A program made the position numbers and the translations under genes. DNA of 64,000 bases from Tetmemena sp. SeJ-2015 (Eukaryota; Ciliophora; Spirotrichea; Sporadotrichida; Oxytrichidae), in the NCBI GenBank assembly GCA_027382625.1, contig JAJKFJ010022802.1, positions 81,419 to 145,418 on the forward strand. Reading direction: 5' to 3'. Positions 1-9,923 of the stretch are shown in pieces. Position 1 is the first letter of the stretch, and each line of letters opens with the position of its first letter. A model generated the notes under the pieces. The model was not told the DNA's origin. It ran no database searches and saw only the letters and a program-made list of their open reading frames with translations.

Positions 1-547
1 CTATTTACTCACCATTACACTGTGAAATAATATTTAAGCTACATTTGGGAAACTGGTTACTTTGAATTAAATAAGTTAAATACTTATTAAATTCTTAAGA
101 TTTTGTTGAGGATTTAGAGAGGAAAGGAATATTCGTCTTTTAGAGAATTTACATAGTAGTTCAGAAGAAAGGTTTAATTTTAAATAATTGGGATAATATA
201 GTAAGAATATACTTGGAAAATATTATTGGCTAAAATAATAAGCATTCTATTGCTGGTTGATTTTCAGTTTGGCCAATACATATAAAAACAGACACGGTTT
301 CTTATTTTAAAGATTCTCATAGCAAATCTCCTTTAAGTATTTCATATTCTTCATTATAATCAATAATTAGCTTTCAACAATACATGCCTAAGATGAGATC
401 TTCTACAAAAATATGTAAAGTAATCCTAACTAAAACTTGAGACATAATCAAATAAATTTGAGAAACTTACCTACCATTGATTTTATATAGTTCAATTTTT
501 TATAATTTAATCTCTATTATCTGCTAAATTGTGTGCTATATTAAGGA
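1..547. other. AT-rich non-coding upstream region
   Basis: No reading frame with ciliate-style coding content is visible here on either strand. The stretch is AT-rich and ends directly at the start codon of the MULE/FAR1-like gene, so it presumably holds that gene's promoter and 5' leader. No RNA gene or clear repeat was seen. Confidence 0.5.
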
Positions 548-3500
548 ATGAGCACAGTGCGAATGCTAGAAGATGAAGAAGGGGGTCTAGATATAGATGA
601 CCTGCTAAGTGAATCAGAGAGTGGTGACTCTAATAACTCTTCCTCAGGAGAGGAAAGAAACACAGGCAAGCGCAAGCTCTAGAGCAGTATCGACTCTTTC
701 AGCAGGAGACAAGGCAGAGGATCTTCTGGGGTTGCTGCAGCCTGTGCCTACATAAAGCAAGAGTAGATCTACTAGGATGAACAGTAGATCATGTCATAGC
801 AACCCAACTATCTCTCCAATCATATAAGCTACACTCAGTATACTCAACCCTCACTAAGAAAGTGTAAGCAAGAGAGGACGGACTAGTAAGAAGAGGAAGA
901 GGATGAAGATGAAGAAATCGACATGGAGGAGGCAGAGTAAGAACTTGAAAAAATGAATAGAAGGAGATAGAAGAAGGAGAGAGGAGAGTAAGATAGCGAT
1001 AAGGAAGCAAATACACTAGATAATACTTCAAGCACCAACAGAGATGACACAAACCAAGACCACTCCAGTTCGTAAGACTATTCCTCCAACGACAACAATG
1101 AGTAGTAACCTATAAATGGGAATAATCACTTTGGCAATCAAAGCGGATACTTCCATCAGAACTCAAGTTTTAACCAGCATGGCTAAGGAGGCATCACTAC
1201 CACTTTCTTTAGGAAGAAAAAGATGAACTAGTATTATGATGATACAAACCATCCAAATAGTGCATTTAATAACAGCCATAGAGCAAAGCCAGAGTGGATG
1301 GTTGACTTTTCTCATTTTCCAGTAGAGGCATAGACTATGGATGAAGCTTTAGAAAAGTATAATGAGCAAGGACTGCAACTTAAAATCCAGTTTAAGAAGG
1401 GCAATACTCGAAAGAATGAAGCAGGCTTTACCCTATAATTCTCATTAAGATGCTTCAAAGGAGCAGGTCTCAAGCCTAAATTAAACTAAGGAATAGCTCT
1501 AAAAACATAATAACTAACTGACTGCCCAGTCAAAACCCAATTATCTTTTGTATTGAAAGTTATTTTAATTAGATTATAATGCATTTTCTTCCAAATATAT
1601 TAAATTTTAAATTTCAAAACTCGTAAATATAATGGGTTTGTGAGTGCTTGTGAAGTTCAAATGGGTTCCAGAACGAATGGGTTACCTGAGATCTCGATCT
1701 TTGCGAATGCAGCATAACCACCCAATTGAGATAAAGGATAAGCACATCATCTCCAATAAAATGATAGAGAATGAATTGAGGCTTTTTGCTAAGTGCAAAG
1801 TTTCAGTTAACTTAATGGTTGCTTGCATCTAAAGGAAGTATAGAGTTAAAGTACGCTATCAAGATGTCTACAATTTAGTAAAGCAAATTAAAAAGACTAG
1901 TCCTGAACTTCAGGGAATGGGAAATCTTAAAGAGTAGGAAACTGAGTTCGAACAGCTTTTTGAAATGCTCAATAACTACAACCAGACCTATATCAGTCTC
2001 GCATCTTCTATCGCAAATTAGCACAAGACGCTGGAAACAAGTTAAAAGAATTCAAATAATTAAACCAAAAATGACGAAAAAGGAGCAAAGGGAAAAAGCA
2101 GGCAAGATCAAACTCAGGAAAGTAAATAAACTAAGTCCAAAGGCAAAGCTCAGACGTAGTCTAAGCCGGATACTTAACAGCCAAAGCTAGACGAGTAATT
2201 ACAGAAGCAAAATCAACTCTTTAATCCAGAGGGGAGCACAGCAAGACTAAGATATGCTTTTGAACTTGAAGAGGATAAATAGAAGTACCCCATTTCTCAG
2301 TTGAAGTTGGAGCACATTCAGAATATCTTCTTATAATTTGATAATATGCGCCAAAATTACCATCGCTTCAATGAGATCCTGTTCATAGATTCAACAATTA
2401 AGCACAGGTCAGGTATACTTGAACCTCTTGTAGACAAGTTTGCCACTCCAAATGTTAAGACTGAGAAAAAAGGAGAAAAATCCTCTAACAACAATAGTAT
2501 TGCTAAATTGATTCTAATTAATTTAATAAGTTCTTTGCCGTTAAATATTTATTACGATTTCAGCAATAATTAGAGGTAGGAATCTTTTGGCAAACTAGAC
2601 CACGCTCTTGAGATGAGCTTAGTTCTTATAAGTGGATTGAATAATGAAGGGAAGAACGTGCTATTTGGGTTTGGCCTAGTGAAGTATCCTGATGTTCGCA
2701 GTTTGAGGTGGACTATGAAGAGATTCCTAGAATTCAGCAAACATGAGTAGCGTGGAAAGATCTACCCTCAATCCATAATTTGCCCCTACGATCTTTGTCT
2801 AAATGAAGCGATTGACCGCACATTTGCACTCAAGACAAAGTAAATCCTTCTATGCTAGAATAGCATCAACAGGCAGTTGAGAATCCATTTCTCTCAACTC
2901 TCTTCGCAACAAGAGCTCTCAACTAAGTAGATTTACAACCACTTGAAAGATGTAGTCCACACCGAGGACTCAGACTAGTTTTCTGAAATTACAAGAGATT
3001 ATATTTAGTATTGGTTAAGAAGTACTTGAGCCTGAGATGCTAATCAGACTTAAGGAGATTTTTCAAATAAAAGAGAAATGGGCATCGGCCTTTACTTAGA
3101 AGCAAATATTCTCGTGTGATGTCCACTGTTTAGCCAGAGCAGATGCTGTAAATCATCTGATAACTTCAAATCTATTTTGCAAGGCTTCATTAATTGAGCT
3201 AATAAAGCTAATCGAGGATGTTGATCAAAAGATCGAATAACGTTGCTAGCAGACTGCTTAGTAGGGCTCTTTTAAGCAGATTATCCATCATCCTTTGCTT
3301 AGATAGCTCAATACTATGTTTACTAAGTTTGCCTATGAGCACATGGTTTATCAATTCATGCTCAGCCATTAGGGGAAATTAGTGTCAATGCAGAGGTAGT
3401 TTGAAAATGGATTTAGTGGAGATTACTTGGTGCTAGAATGGATATCCCCAGACTGGGTGGAGTTCAAAGTTAAGCTAATTTTTAATGGCACTGCCTAATA

Positions 3501-4041
3501 GACAACTTCAAATTAATCCACATCTGAATCTCATTCCCAGCCTACCTCAGATCAGAATGAAAATAATCATCAAGCTAAACCTCAATAGCAATCTGAAGCT
3601 AAGTTTAGTAAAAATTTCAAACAGCTGCCGCCTCATTAAAATCCTAGCTACTTGAATTAAAGTCAGATTCTTTCAGAGTGCTATTGTAATTGTGACTACT
3701 ATCATCAGTTCAATCTCATCTGTCAGCATATATTTACAGTATTTAATACTCTATAAATTAAGAGAATAGGTAAAAGCTACAGGCTATTTAGTCGCTGGCT
3801 CAGAGAGGCAGAGCATGATGAGTATTTTAGTGAAAATATCAGCATAATAAATCCCTATCAGATAAGAATGACAGAAAAGGAAAGAATTGGCTTTGCAAAC
3901 ATTAACCAGAATAGTGCTTCTGAAATGGGTCCATCTATAAGTACTTGTGGAATGCCATTTGAAATTGCACATAGAGGCGATTATATACAAATGGATGGCC
4001 ATCTCATCAATAAGTCTATTATATAAACAGATTTTAAATGA
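548..4041 (+). CDS. MULE/FAR1-type transposase-derived protein
   Basis: Reading TAA/TAG as Gln gives a protein of more than 1,100 residues. A long acidic, Gln/Asn-rich N-terminus is followed by a FAR1-like zinc-binding segment (TDCPVK... then HNHP). Next comes a MULE-type transposase core, with a first catalytic-type Asp in FIDSTIKHR, a second in CPYDLCLNEAI, and GLNNEGKNVLFGFGLV between them. A C-terminal SWIM-type finger follows (CYCNC then CQH). FAR1/MULE proteins are transposases or domesticated transcription factors; which applies here is inference. One IES interrupts the FAR1 segment (pointer TGAA, 1554-1557 and 1651-1654), and the joined frame reads FVLKFKWVPE. Near 3026 the frame shifts by one base (removing one T of a TT gives RSTEPEML). 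That is a sequencing error or a lesion. No terminal inverted repeats were found, so it is not an obvious active element. Confidence 0.8.
1554..1654 (+). other. IES in the FAR1-like gene (pointer TGAA)
   Basis: Direct repeats TGAA at 1554-1557 and 1651-1654 flank 93 AT-rich bases that contain an in-frame TGA. Removing one repeat plus the spacer joins the two parts of the FAR1 DNA-binding segment in frame. The boundary was chosen by frame and family match. Confidence 0.7.
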
Positions 4042-4225
4042 GCTTTGTAACTATTACACTTAATTTATATAACATTTTAAATAAATCAAAGTTAATATTG
4101 AAATAGAAACTAAATGCAAGAATTTATTATGGGAGAGTAAAGCAAATGTTAAAATCAAAGGTTAATTAAGTTGAAATTTGTGAGGCTCCCAAAAATTCTT
4201 TCTATAATTAATTACTTATTGATCG

Positions 4226-5232
4226 ATGGCAATATTTGCTGAACTAGACAAAATAAACTAAAAGCTTGCAGATTAGATAGGAAAGCCCGAAGGTAGACAT
4301 CTTTCTTTATAGACTATTGGACAAGATTATGTTAACTTGCTTTTATAGATCAAGTGAGGCTGATAGTATGCTTGCTAGTGATTTATCCACTGTGTTGGTT
4401 TTTGGGTATGGCAGTAAGAGGAAAACTTCCAAGACACTTATTTAGCATGGTCTCTGGTTTGATATTGCAGATTTACATGTATCGAGATGGAGTGTTACAC
4501 TCACTAGTCATGACTCTGATTACTTACTTCCTCATGAATATCCTGCCTAGAAATCAGCAGCACAAAGCAAATTAATTCTTCAAAGAGTATAAGGAATGTT
4601 TTTTAAGCAGTATTTGTGTTCACCATGGGATATCTGAGTGCATCTCACATTTATCGCATGCTTGTGAACTTCGGAGGCTGGGATTTGGATATTACAACTT
4701 TCACCATGATCTTAACTTGCAAACTCTCCGCTCTTTCTTTCTGCTACAAGGATGGAGGAGAGAAAGAGGATAGCTTGATTTAGGATTAAAAGGAAAGAAA
4801 AGTTATCAAAATGCCTACTCCTCTAGAAATGATGAGCTACGTGTTCTTCTGCGGAGGATCAATTTGTGGTCCTTTCTACGAGTATTCAGACTACATCAAC
4901 TATATCGAGATGCAGGGAATTTATTAAAAAGTACCAGTCTCTATCCTACAATCCCTTGTCAGGCTATTACACGGATTCAGTAAGTAAACCTTACTATAAA
5001 GCTCATTGAGTCATTCTTTCAACAAGTTGAATAATTTTGTTCGACCAATATTAATCAAATTATAGTATGCTTGGTCATCAACTTAGTCTTGGGCAATTAC
5101 TTCTGGGTTCAATTCTGTGGAACAGAAGAATTCACTACCTACAGCTTCCCTTACAAAGTGATGTACAATCCATATAACATAGAGAATATTTTCTAAATTT
5201 AATTTGTGCACTTACTTGGACTTTTGACTTTA
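4226..5232 (+). CDS. MBOAT acyltransferase, N-terminal half
   Basis: This encodes the membrane-embedded N-terminal half of a membrane-bound O-acyltransferase of the lysophospholipid acyltransferase (LPCAT/MBOAT1-2) kind, an enzyme that re-acylates lysophospholipids in the ER. Visible features are hydrophobic helices (VRLIVCLLVIYPLCWFLG), the family signature GYLSASHIYRM, LTCKLSALSFCYKDG and the GPFYEYSDYINYIEMQ region. Two IESs (pointers CAAG and AAGCA) and one GT-AG intron (4980-5065) must be removed to keep the frame. The coding run stops after the helix VHLLGLLTL, before the catalytic Asn/His part. No catalytic half follows on this strand. The matching second half is at 28816-28072 on the minus strand. 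The family call is firm; that the two halves form one scrambled gene is inference. Confidence 0.82.
4322..4354 (+). other. IES 1 of the MBOAT gene (pointer CAAG)
   Basis: CAAG at 4322-4325 and 4351-4354 flanks 25 bases. Excision gives TIGQVRLIVC in one frame. The unexcised frame stops at a TGA. Confidence 0.6.
4565..4609 (+). other. IES 2 of the MBOAT gene (pointer AAGCA)
   Basis: AAGCA at 4565-4569 and 4605-4609 flanks a 35-base AT-rich block. Excision joins RNQQHKA to VFVFTMGYLSASHIYRM, restoring the conserved MBOAT segment with no other change. This is one of the clearest IESs in the window. Confidence 0.85.
4980..5065 (+). other. Spliceosomal intron in the MBOAT N-half
   Basis: The block starts GTAAGT and ends TTATAG (86 nt). 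Removing it joins LLHGF to ICLVINLVLGNYFW in frame. No direct repeat flanks it, which separates it from the IESs. Confidence 0.75.
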
Positions 5233-5809
5233 ACTTGCGAGATTAAGAGCACTGATAGTATTTTTAAGATAAGTCTCAGGCTATAATGGGATAGGAAATA
5301 AATTATGCTCTGCCACGAATACATCTGCCACAGTTAGCCCTATTACTGTTGCGACTGCTCCTGAATTTTGTTTGTGCAGTTCTTCTACTTGTCTTCTATT
5401 TGATAATTTTCCTTGAGGTCCAGAACTCATGTCCTAAATACTATTTAGTTAAACAGAATAAAATTGACTCAAGAAAATAAGTCAATTAGCATCACACCAT
5501 TAATTCACTTACTTTACAAATTGAGAAGGCTTTATTTTTGTTTGACAATAATTTACCAAAACATTTATTAATATCATCCTCATAAGAGGAATAAACTGCA
5601 GGAGGTTAGAAATATTCAACATTTATTTTAGCAATTAGAGTAATCGTGCTGTTGTTAATTATATTTACGATCAAAATTATTATGTCAACTGCTCATCCAT
5701 TGAATTCTCACTCCCATGAGAATTCAAAATCCTTTCCATTCTAAAACTCCCTCCACAAGGATTAGCAAGGAAAGAACAAACACTAAGTTATTTATTATAA
5801 AATGTTCAG
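5233..5809. other. Intergenic or germline-limited DNA after the MBOAT half
   Basis: An open stretch of about 40 codons runs on from the MBOAT frame but matches nothing and is not membrane-like. The rest is AT-rich with no convincing coding frame. It may contain the pointer that links this half to the distant second half. Confidence 0.4.
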
Positions 5810-8150
5810 ATGAGTGAGTTAAAGCCATTAGTCTCAGAAAGACTAAACATCATGAAGAAAATTTATCAAAAAAAGACTATGAAGTAGGTCCATTCAAATA
5901 AATATCAGGACAGGCATTCACAAATCAAATTACCAATAGCTTCAACTCAGCAAAATTAAATTAAAGAAGCAGATTTCTACACATCAACTGATCGACAAGC
6001 CATTTCAAAAGACTTAAAGTCAGTTAACTTTGCCCTTGGATTTGAAAGTTAATTACATCAATTTATAATTAAAAGTAAAAGCATTGCCAAATCTCACTCT
6101 TAACTAGAGTTCTAGCAGAATCTGAAGTAAAATACTCAGCTTATTCTATAAAATATGAGTGAGAATCAGCATCTTCAAAAGCTAAACTACAAAAAGTAAT
6201 ATGAAGATAATCTAGTTAACAGTTTGAGGAATAATTTTATCAAATTACATTAATTTTAAGGAGCCCTGATCTCTATTCGAATAATACCTATTAGATAATG
6301 GTTAAGCAATTGCAGACATAGAATAATTAAGAAGAACTTTAATTGCCCCCAAATAAGTTAATTGCTAAAGAGCCCTCCTAGAAATTGTAAACATCCAATC
6401 AAGAATATTACACTCTCAAATCCTTAAGCAAGGACGAGCTACCTTTAAACGCAGAACAGAAATAAGAGAGAAAGAGAAAGCTACAAATTGCCAATTTTAG
6501 TATGGGCAATACTTAAAGTTCAGATGTCTTCAAAAGACATCAAACACCTTAAATTGCAAATAGAAAAGGATTCTTCTAGGAAAACGGGGACACGCTAGAT
6601 ATTAGGAAAAAGAGATATGAAAAGATGACCATGCAGCACTTTAATGTTGGGGATGCAAATAACTGCAATTATGAAGGAGGATTGAATTACAAGATTCAAG
6701 ATGAAACTCAGAATAAATTTCAAACTAGTAATGCACTTATTACTCTCAATCCTATACCAGCAGAGAAGTATTTGGAAAGCATTTAAGCTAGATCTGACAC
6801 ATAAAAGTTGAAAAAGACAAACTTAACTCTTGGATTTAACCAATAAAACTTTACTTAGAATTAGATGAGTACTAGTGCCTCTAAAGGTTTCGATAGATTA
6901 TCACCATCAAAATTTACAAGCGAAGCAAAAGGTGAATCACCTGTGTTAAATTTGACTTTTATTTTTAGAATCAAGTCTTCACTTTTAAACTATTTAGTCT
7001 TAGGCCAATAGTAAAGTCTTAGAAGACTAAAAGAAGACTTATTTGCATCTAGGTAACTTCAAGATTGAGAAGCAGAGCATCGCTCAAAGCTGTTATTAAA
7101 AGATAGAGGATAAGGATAATCAACTAGAGTCTAATAGAAAGTTCCATGATGATTTGAAATTATCTATACGATGTAAGTTTCTTCTTCCTTAGCTTATCCT
7201 TTTAATGATTTATTTAGAAACTTAATTCGTGATTGGAAGAGAAAGTAACGACTTCAAAACCGAGAAGCAGCACAACTATGTGAGCTAGTTAAATTTAGAC
7301 AACACTCTGCAAAACATGATAAAGTCTAATCTTATTCAAAACAAACTTAAAAAGTCAAGTGTTGACTTTAGAACTGAAAAACTCGGAAAAGAAGCTCCCA
7401 AGATTACTTCTTACTAATCTGATAGTTAGCCAAAAGAGACTGAATAAAGTTTAAAGCATCAAAAGGAAGAATATAGTATATTTTTAGATTTTCACTAGAG
7501 CAAAACGTAATCAAGCATTTTCTTTGGTGCTTATGGGAAATAAAATTACTAAACACCTAAATAATCGAAAAACTTGATGCTTACATAGAATTCTTAACCA
7601 CCTTAAGCATAAGGAATCTCCTAATAAATAGCTCCTGCTGGACTCATGACAAGCACTAACTCTTCCCCTTCCCAGCCTCACTTTACTTTTTAACTTCCTT
7701 ACAAAATCCATCCTGAAAACTCCTCACCTTCTAAAAATCTAGTCGGAATCACGAACGACTAAATGTTTAAGACCATATCGTAAAACAAGCAAGAAGCCCT
7801 CACTTTAAGAAATTATCTGAGCTCTGGGCACTATTAGTTTGGATACTCTGACAAAAGTTAAACTGCAGCCAGTTCTCATAGAAGCATCACTCCCTCACAA
7901 GTAAGTGAAAAGGATTTGTTGTTTTAACTTTTAAATTTAGAGAGACAATAAGAGTTATCAAACGCTTTTGCTTTAAGACGCTAAGAGCAAAGTAGTAGTT
8001 TAGGACAAGATGAAGAGAACTAACCTCGTATTAGGAATAGATAGGTTTTAACCAACCTCAACCATGCACGATAATCATGTCTGGATTCAACCAAAGCTAA
8101 AGAAGTGAATTAATTGTTTCATATCAGCCTAGTCTTTTATACAAAGATAA
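5810..8150 (+). CDS. Hypothetical ciliate protein with degenerate repeats
   Basis: A Gln/Asn/Ser/Lys-rich protein of about 700 residues, starting MSELKPLVSERLN. It contains a loosely repeated motif with consensus like LG(F)xxxxFxTE: FALGFES, ANFSMGN, LTLGFNQQNF, FVIGRESNDFKTEKQ and SSVDFRTEK. Such spaced repeats are common in ciliate cytoskeletal or axonemal proteins, but no named family can be assigned. The frame changes near 6280 and around 7140-7210. A GT-AG intron beginning GTAAGTTTCTTC is likely at the second place. No TGA closes the frame before it runs into the inverted segment of the neighbouring STPGR gene at 8158, so the true 3' end was not found and may be ended by an IES. Function unknown. 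Confidence 0.55.
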
Positions 8151-8157
8151 ATTTATA

Positions 8158-8722
8158 AATGAAAGTTTTGATAACAGAATCTTCATCACCATAAATTTAA
8201 GCTTAATTATTTTTAGTAATGCTGAATAAACAGAAACAACTTCCTGGACCTGGCCAATATCATCAGCCTGACTTAGTCGGTACCAATAACTCAGTTAAGT
8301 TCACTTCACTTGTAAAGTCTCCTCAATCATCCGCTTTCCCAAAAGCTCATGATCGCTTCGAACCTCCAAGTAAGTTACTACATAAATGCAAAAGGATACT
8401 AAGATATTCTTATAATCGCAATAAAATTTAATTTGAGTTTTCATATTCTAACTTATGATTATTTAGCTTTCAGAAATGATGTTCCTGGGCCAGGAATATA
8501 CACGCCAAAGAATAATTTTAATGAGAACATTTACTCGGTTTACAAATCTTTCGGACATGCTAAATTTGGTAAAGATGAGCGCAAAGCTTTAGAGGATAAA
8601 TTGTACAAGAATGTGGAATTCCCTGGGCCAGGTAACTACGAGTTGCCAAGTGATTTTGGCCGCTACGAGCCTCCACTTTTCAATCAGTCAAAAAGATCTA
8701 ACTCCTCAGTTAATGGAATGTG
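8158..8722 (+). CDS. STPGR-repeat protein, C-terminal segment (inverted MDS)
   Basis: This carries three PGPGxY-type (STPGR/SHIPPO) repeats: LPGPGQY, VPGPGIY and FPGPGNY, ending NGM before TGA. STPGR proteins (STPG, ODF3 types) associate with microtubules of cilia and flagella. An intron of 97 nt (8370-8466, GTAAGT...TTTAG) joins RFEPP to TFRNDVPGPG. The segment has no start of its own. Its 5' end carries AATGAAAGTTTT (8158-8169), which is repeated in reverse orientation at 8849-8860, at the end of the minus-strand part. Joining at this pointer makes one intron (donor on the minus part, acceptor at 8215-8216 here) and an in-frame protein, GYDT then IMLNKQKQLPGPG. I read it as the last, inverted MDS of the gene starting at 9787. 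Confidence 0.82.
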
Positions 8723-8848
8723 AAGGGAATAATAATTCCCGAAAATAATATTTCTGGGATCAAAAGACTAAATATATTTTCAAGTACGTTTTAGCAACAT
8801 TTTTAGTTTCAAATTCGTTTAAAGTATTATATGAGAAGAAATTGTTAA

Positions 8849-9787
8849 AAAACTTTCATTCTTCCTATTCAAAAACTTACTTGTATCATAACCTGTGATT
8901 GGTCTCATTGTAAATTTGTTGCCATCCTTGCCAAAAGTTGGAGGTGGCTGATACTGACCTGGCCCGGGCTCAACATCTTTACCTTTCTTTTCTACTGCTT
9001 AAATATGTAGCTTATACATCTGTTCCTTCCCTAATCCAAATGAATAAGCTCTAGATTGATTAAACTTATTTTATGTCTTAAAGAATATTGCTTTATCAAA
9101 TAAATTGCTATGTAAATTATAGCATTTAAATTAAGTATGAATCTGTAGATTTCAATTTAATGCTATTAAGATTTAAGTTTTATCTCTTTTAAATTGCGAG
9201 CTTATCCTGTACTAATCTGGTGAGGGAGGATTATTATGATCTGTAGTAAATGTTAAATCGGAAATATTAAAAATAGTAATTTACGGCTGTGTCTGGGGTA
9301 GTAATTAAATCTTTAAGTCGATCCAAAGGCACGTCCTGACCCAGATTGAGGTTTCATTTTATCAAATAGACCAGGTAGCTCATATTGGATATGAGGATTC
9401 AAACTATAGTTTGTAAATATATTGATTGTATAGAAGATTATAATTCATATTAAATGAACTTCTGTGTCATCCATACCTTGAATTATAACTTTGGAATCGA
9501 TTGGACTTGGAAAATGAAAACATGACCTTTGCCTTGGAGGTATTAAGAGGATTCTATTCTGCAAAACTGCTGCCAAGCGCTGACATTCCTCTCATGGTTG
9601 ATCCTCCTATCATCATACTCCTGTTTAGCAGAGATCTATCATTTCCTCCAGTAGCTGAAAGCATTGACTCTCTCAAAGGGGATCTCATTGATGTATCTAA
9701 GTCAACTCTTAAATAAAAAAGTGAATTTCTTGTTGAGGGTGATAGAAGTTGTGTATTTTCAGGGGAGAAGCTCTTTTACTCTGCCAT
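8849..9787 (-). CDS. STPGR-repeat protein, N-terminal and middle segments
   Basis: The start is ATG at 9787 (MAEQKSFSPENTQ). The protein continues through SFSKSNRFQ, PHIQYELPGLFDKM, the degenerate repeat PPSPDQY, FGLGKEQMYK and VEPGPGQYQPPP. Two GT-AG introns (9476-9414, 63 nt; 9284-9241, 44 nt) and one IES with pointer TTTAA (9189-9193 and 9060-9064) are needed. With them removed the frame is unbroken. It ends after ITGYDT in an intron donor (GTAAGT, 8880-8875) that has no acceptor on this strand. The acceptor is on the plus-strand segment at 8216, reached through the 12-bp inverted pointer. The combined protein carries four clear PGPGxY repeats plus degenerate ones and is probably an axonemal or cortical microtubule protein. 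Confidence 0.82.
9060..9193 (-). other. IES in the STPGR gene (pointer TTTAA)
   Basis: On the minus strand, TTTAA occurs at 9193-9189 and 9064-9060 around 124 AT-rich bases. Excision joins QYRISSQF to NQSRAYSFGLGKE, giving the usual STPGR spacing between PGPGxY units. Confidence 0.75.
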
Positions 9788-9923
9788 TTTTCAACAGGTA
9801 CAATTTTCTCAAGCTCAATAAATAAATTTAATTCACTTCAGCTTCCTAAATCTAAACCAATAGCATAAGAATGAAATTCAATTGTTAAAATCATTGATAA
9901 TTCAAGTCTGGAGAATCAATGTT

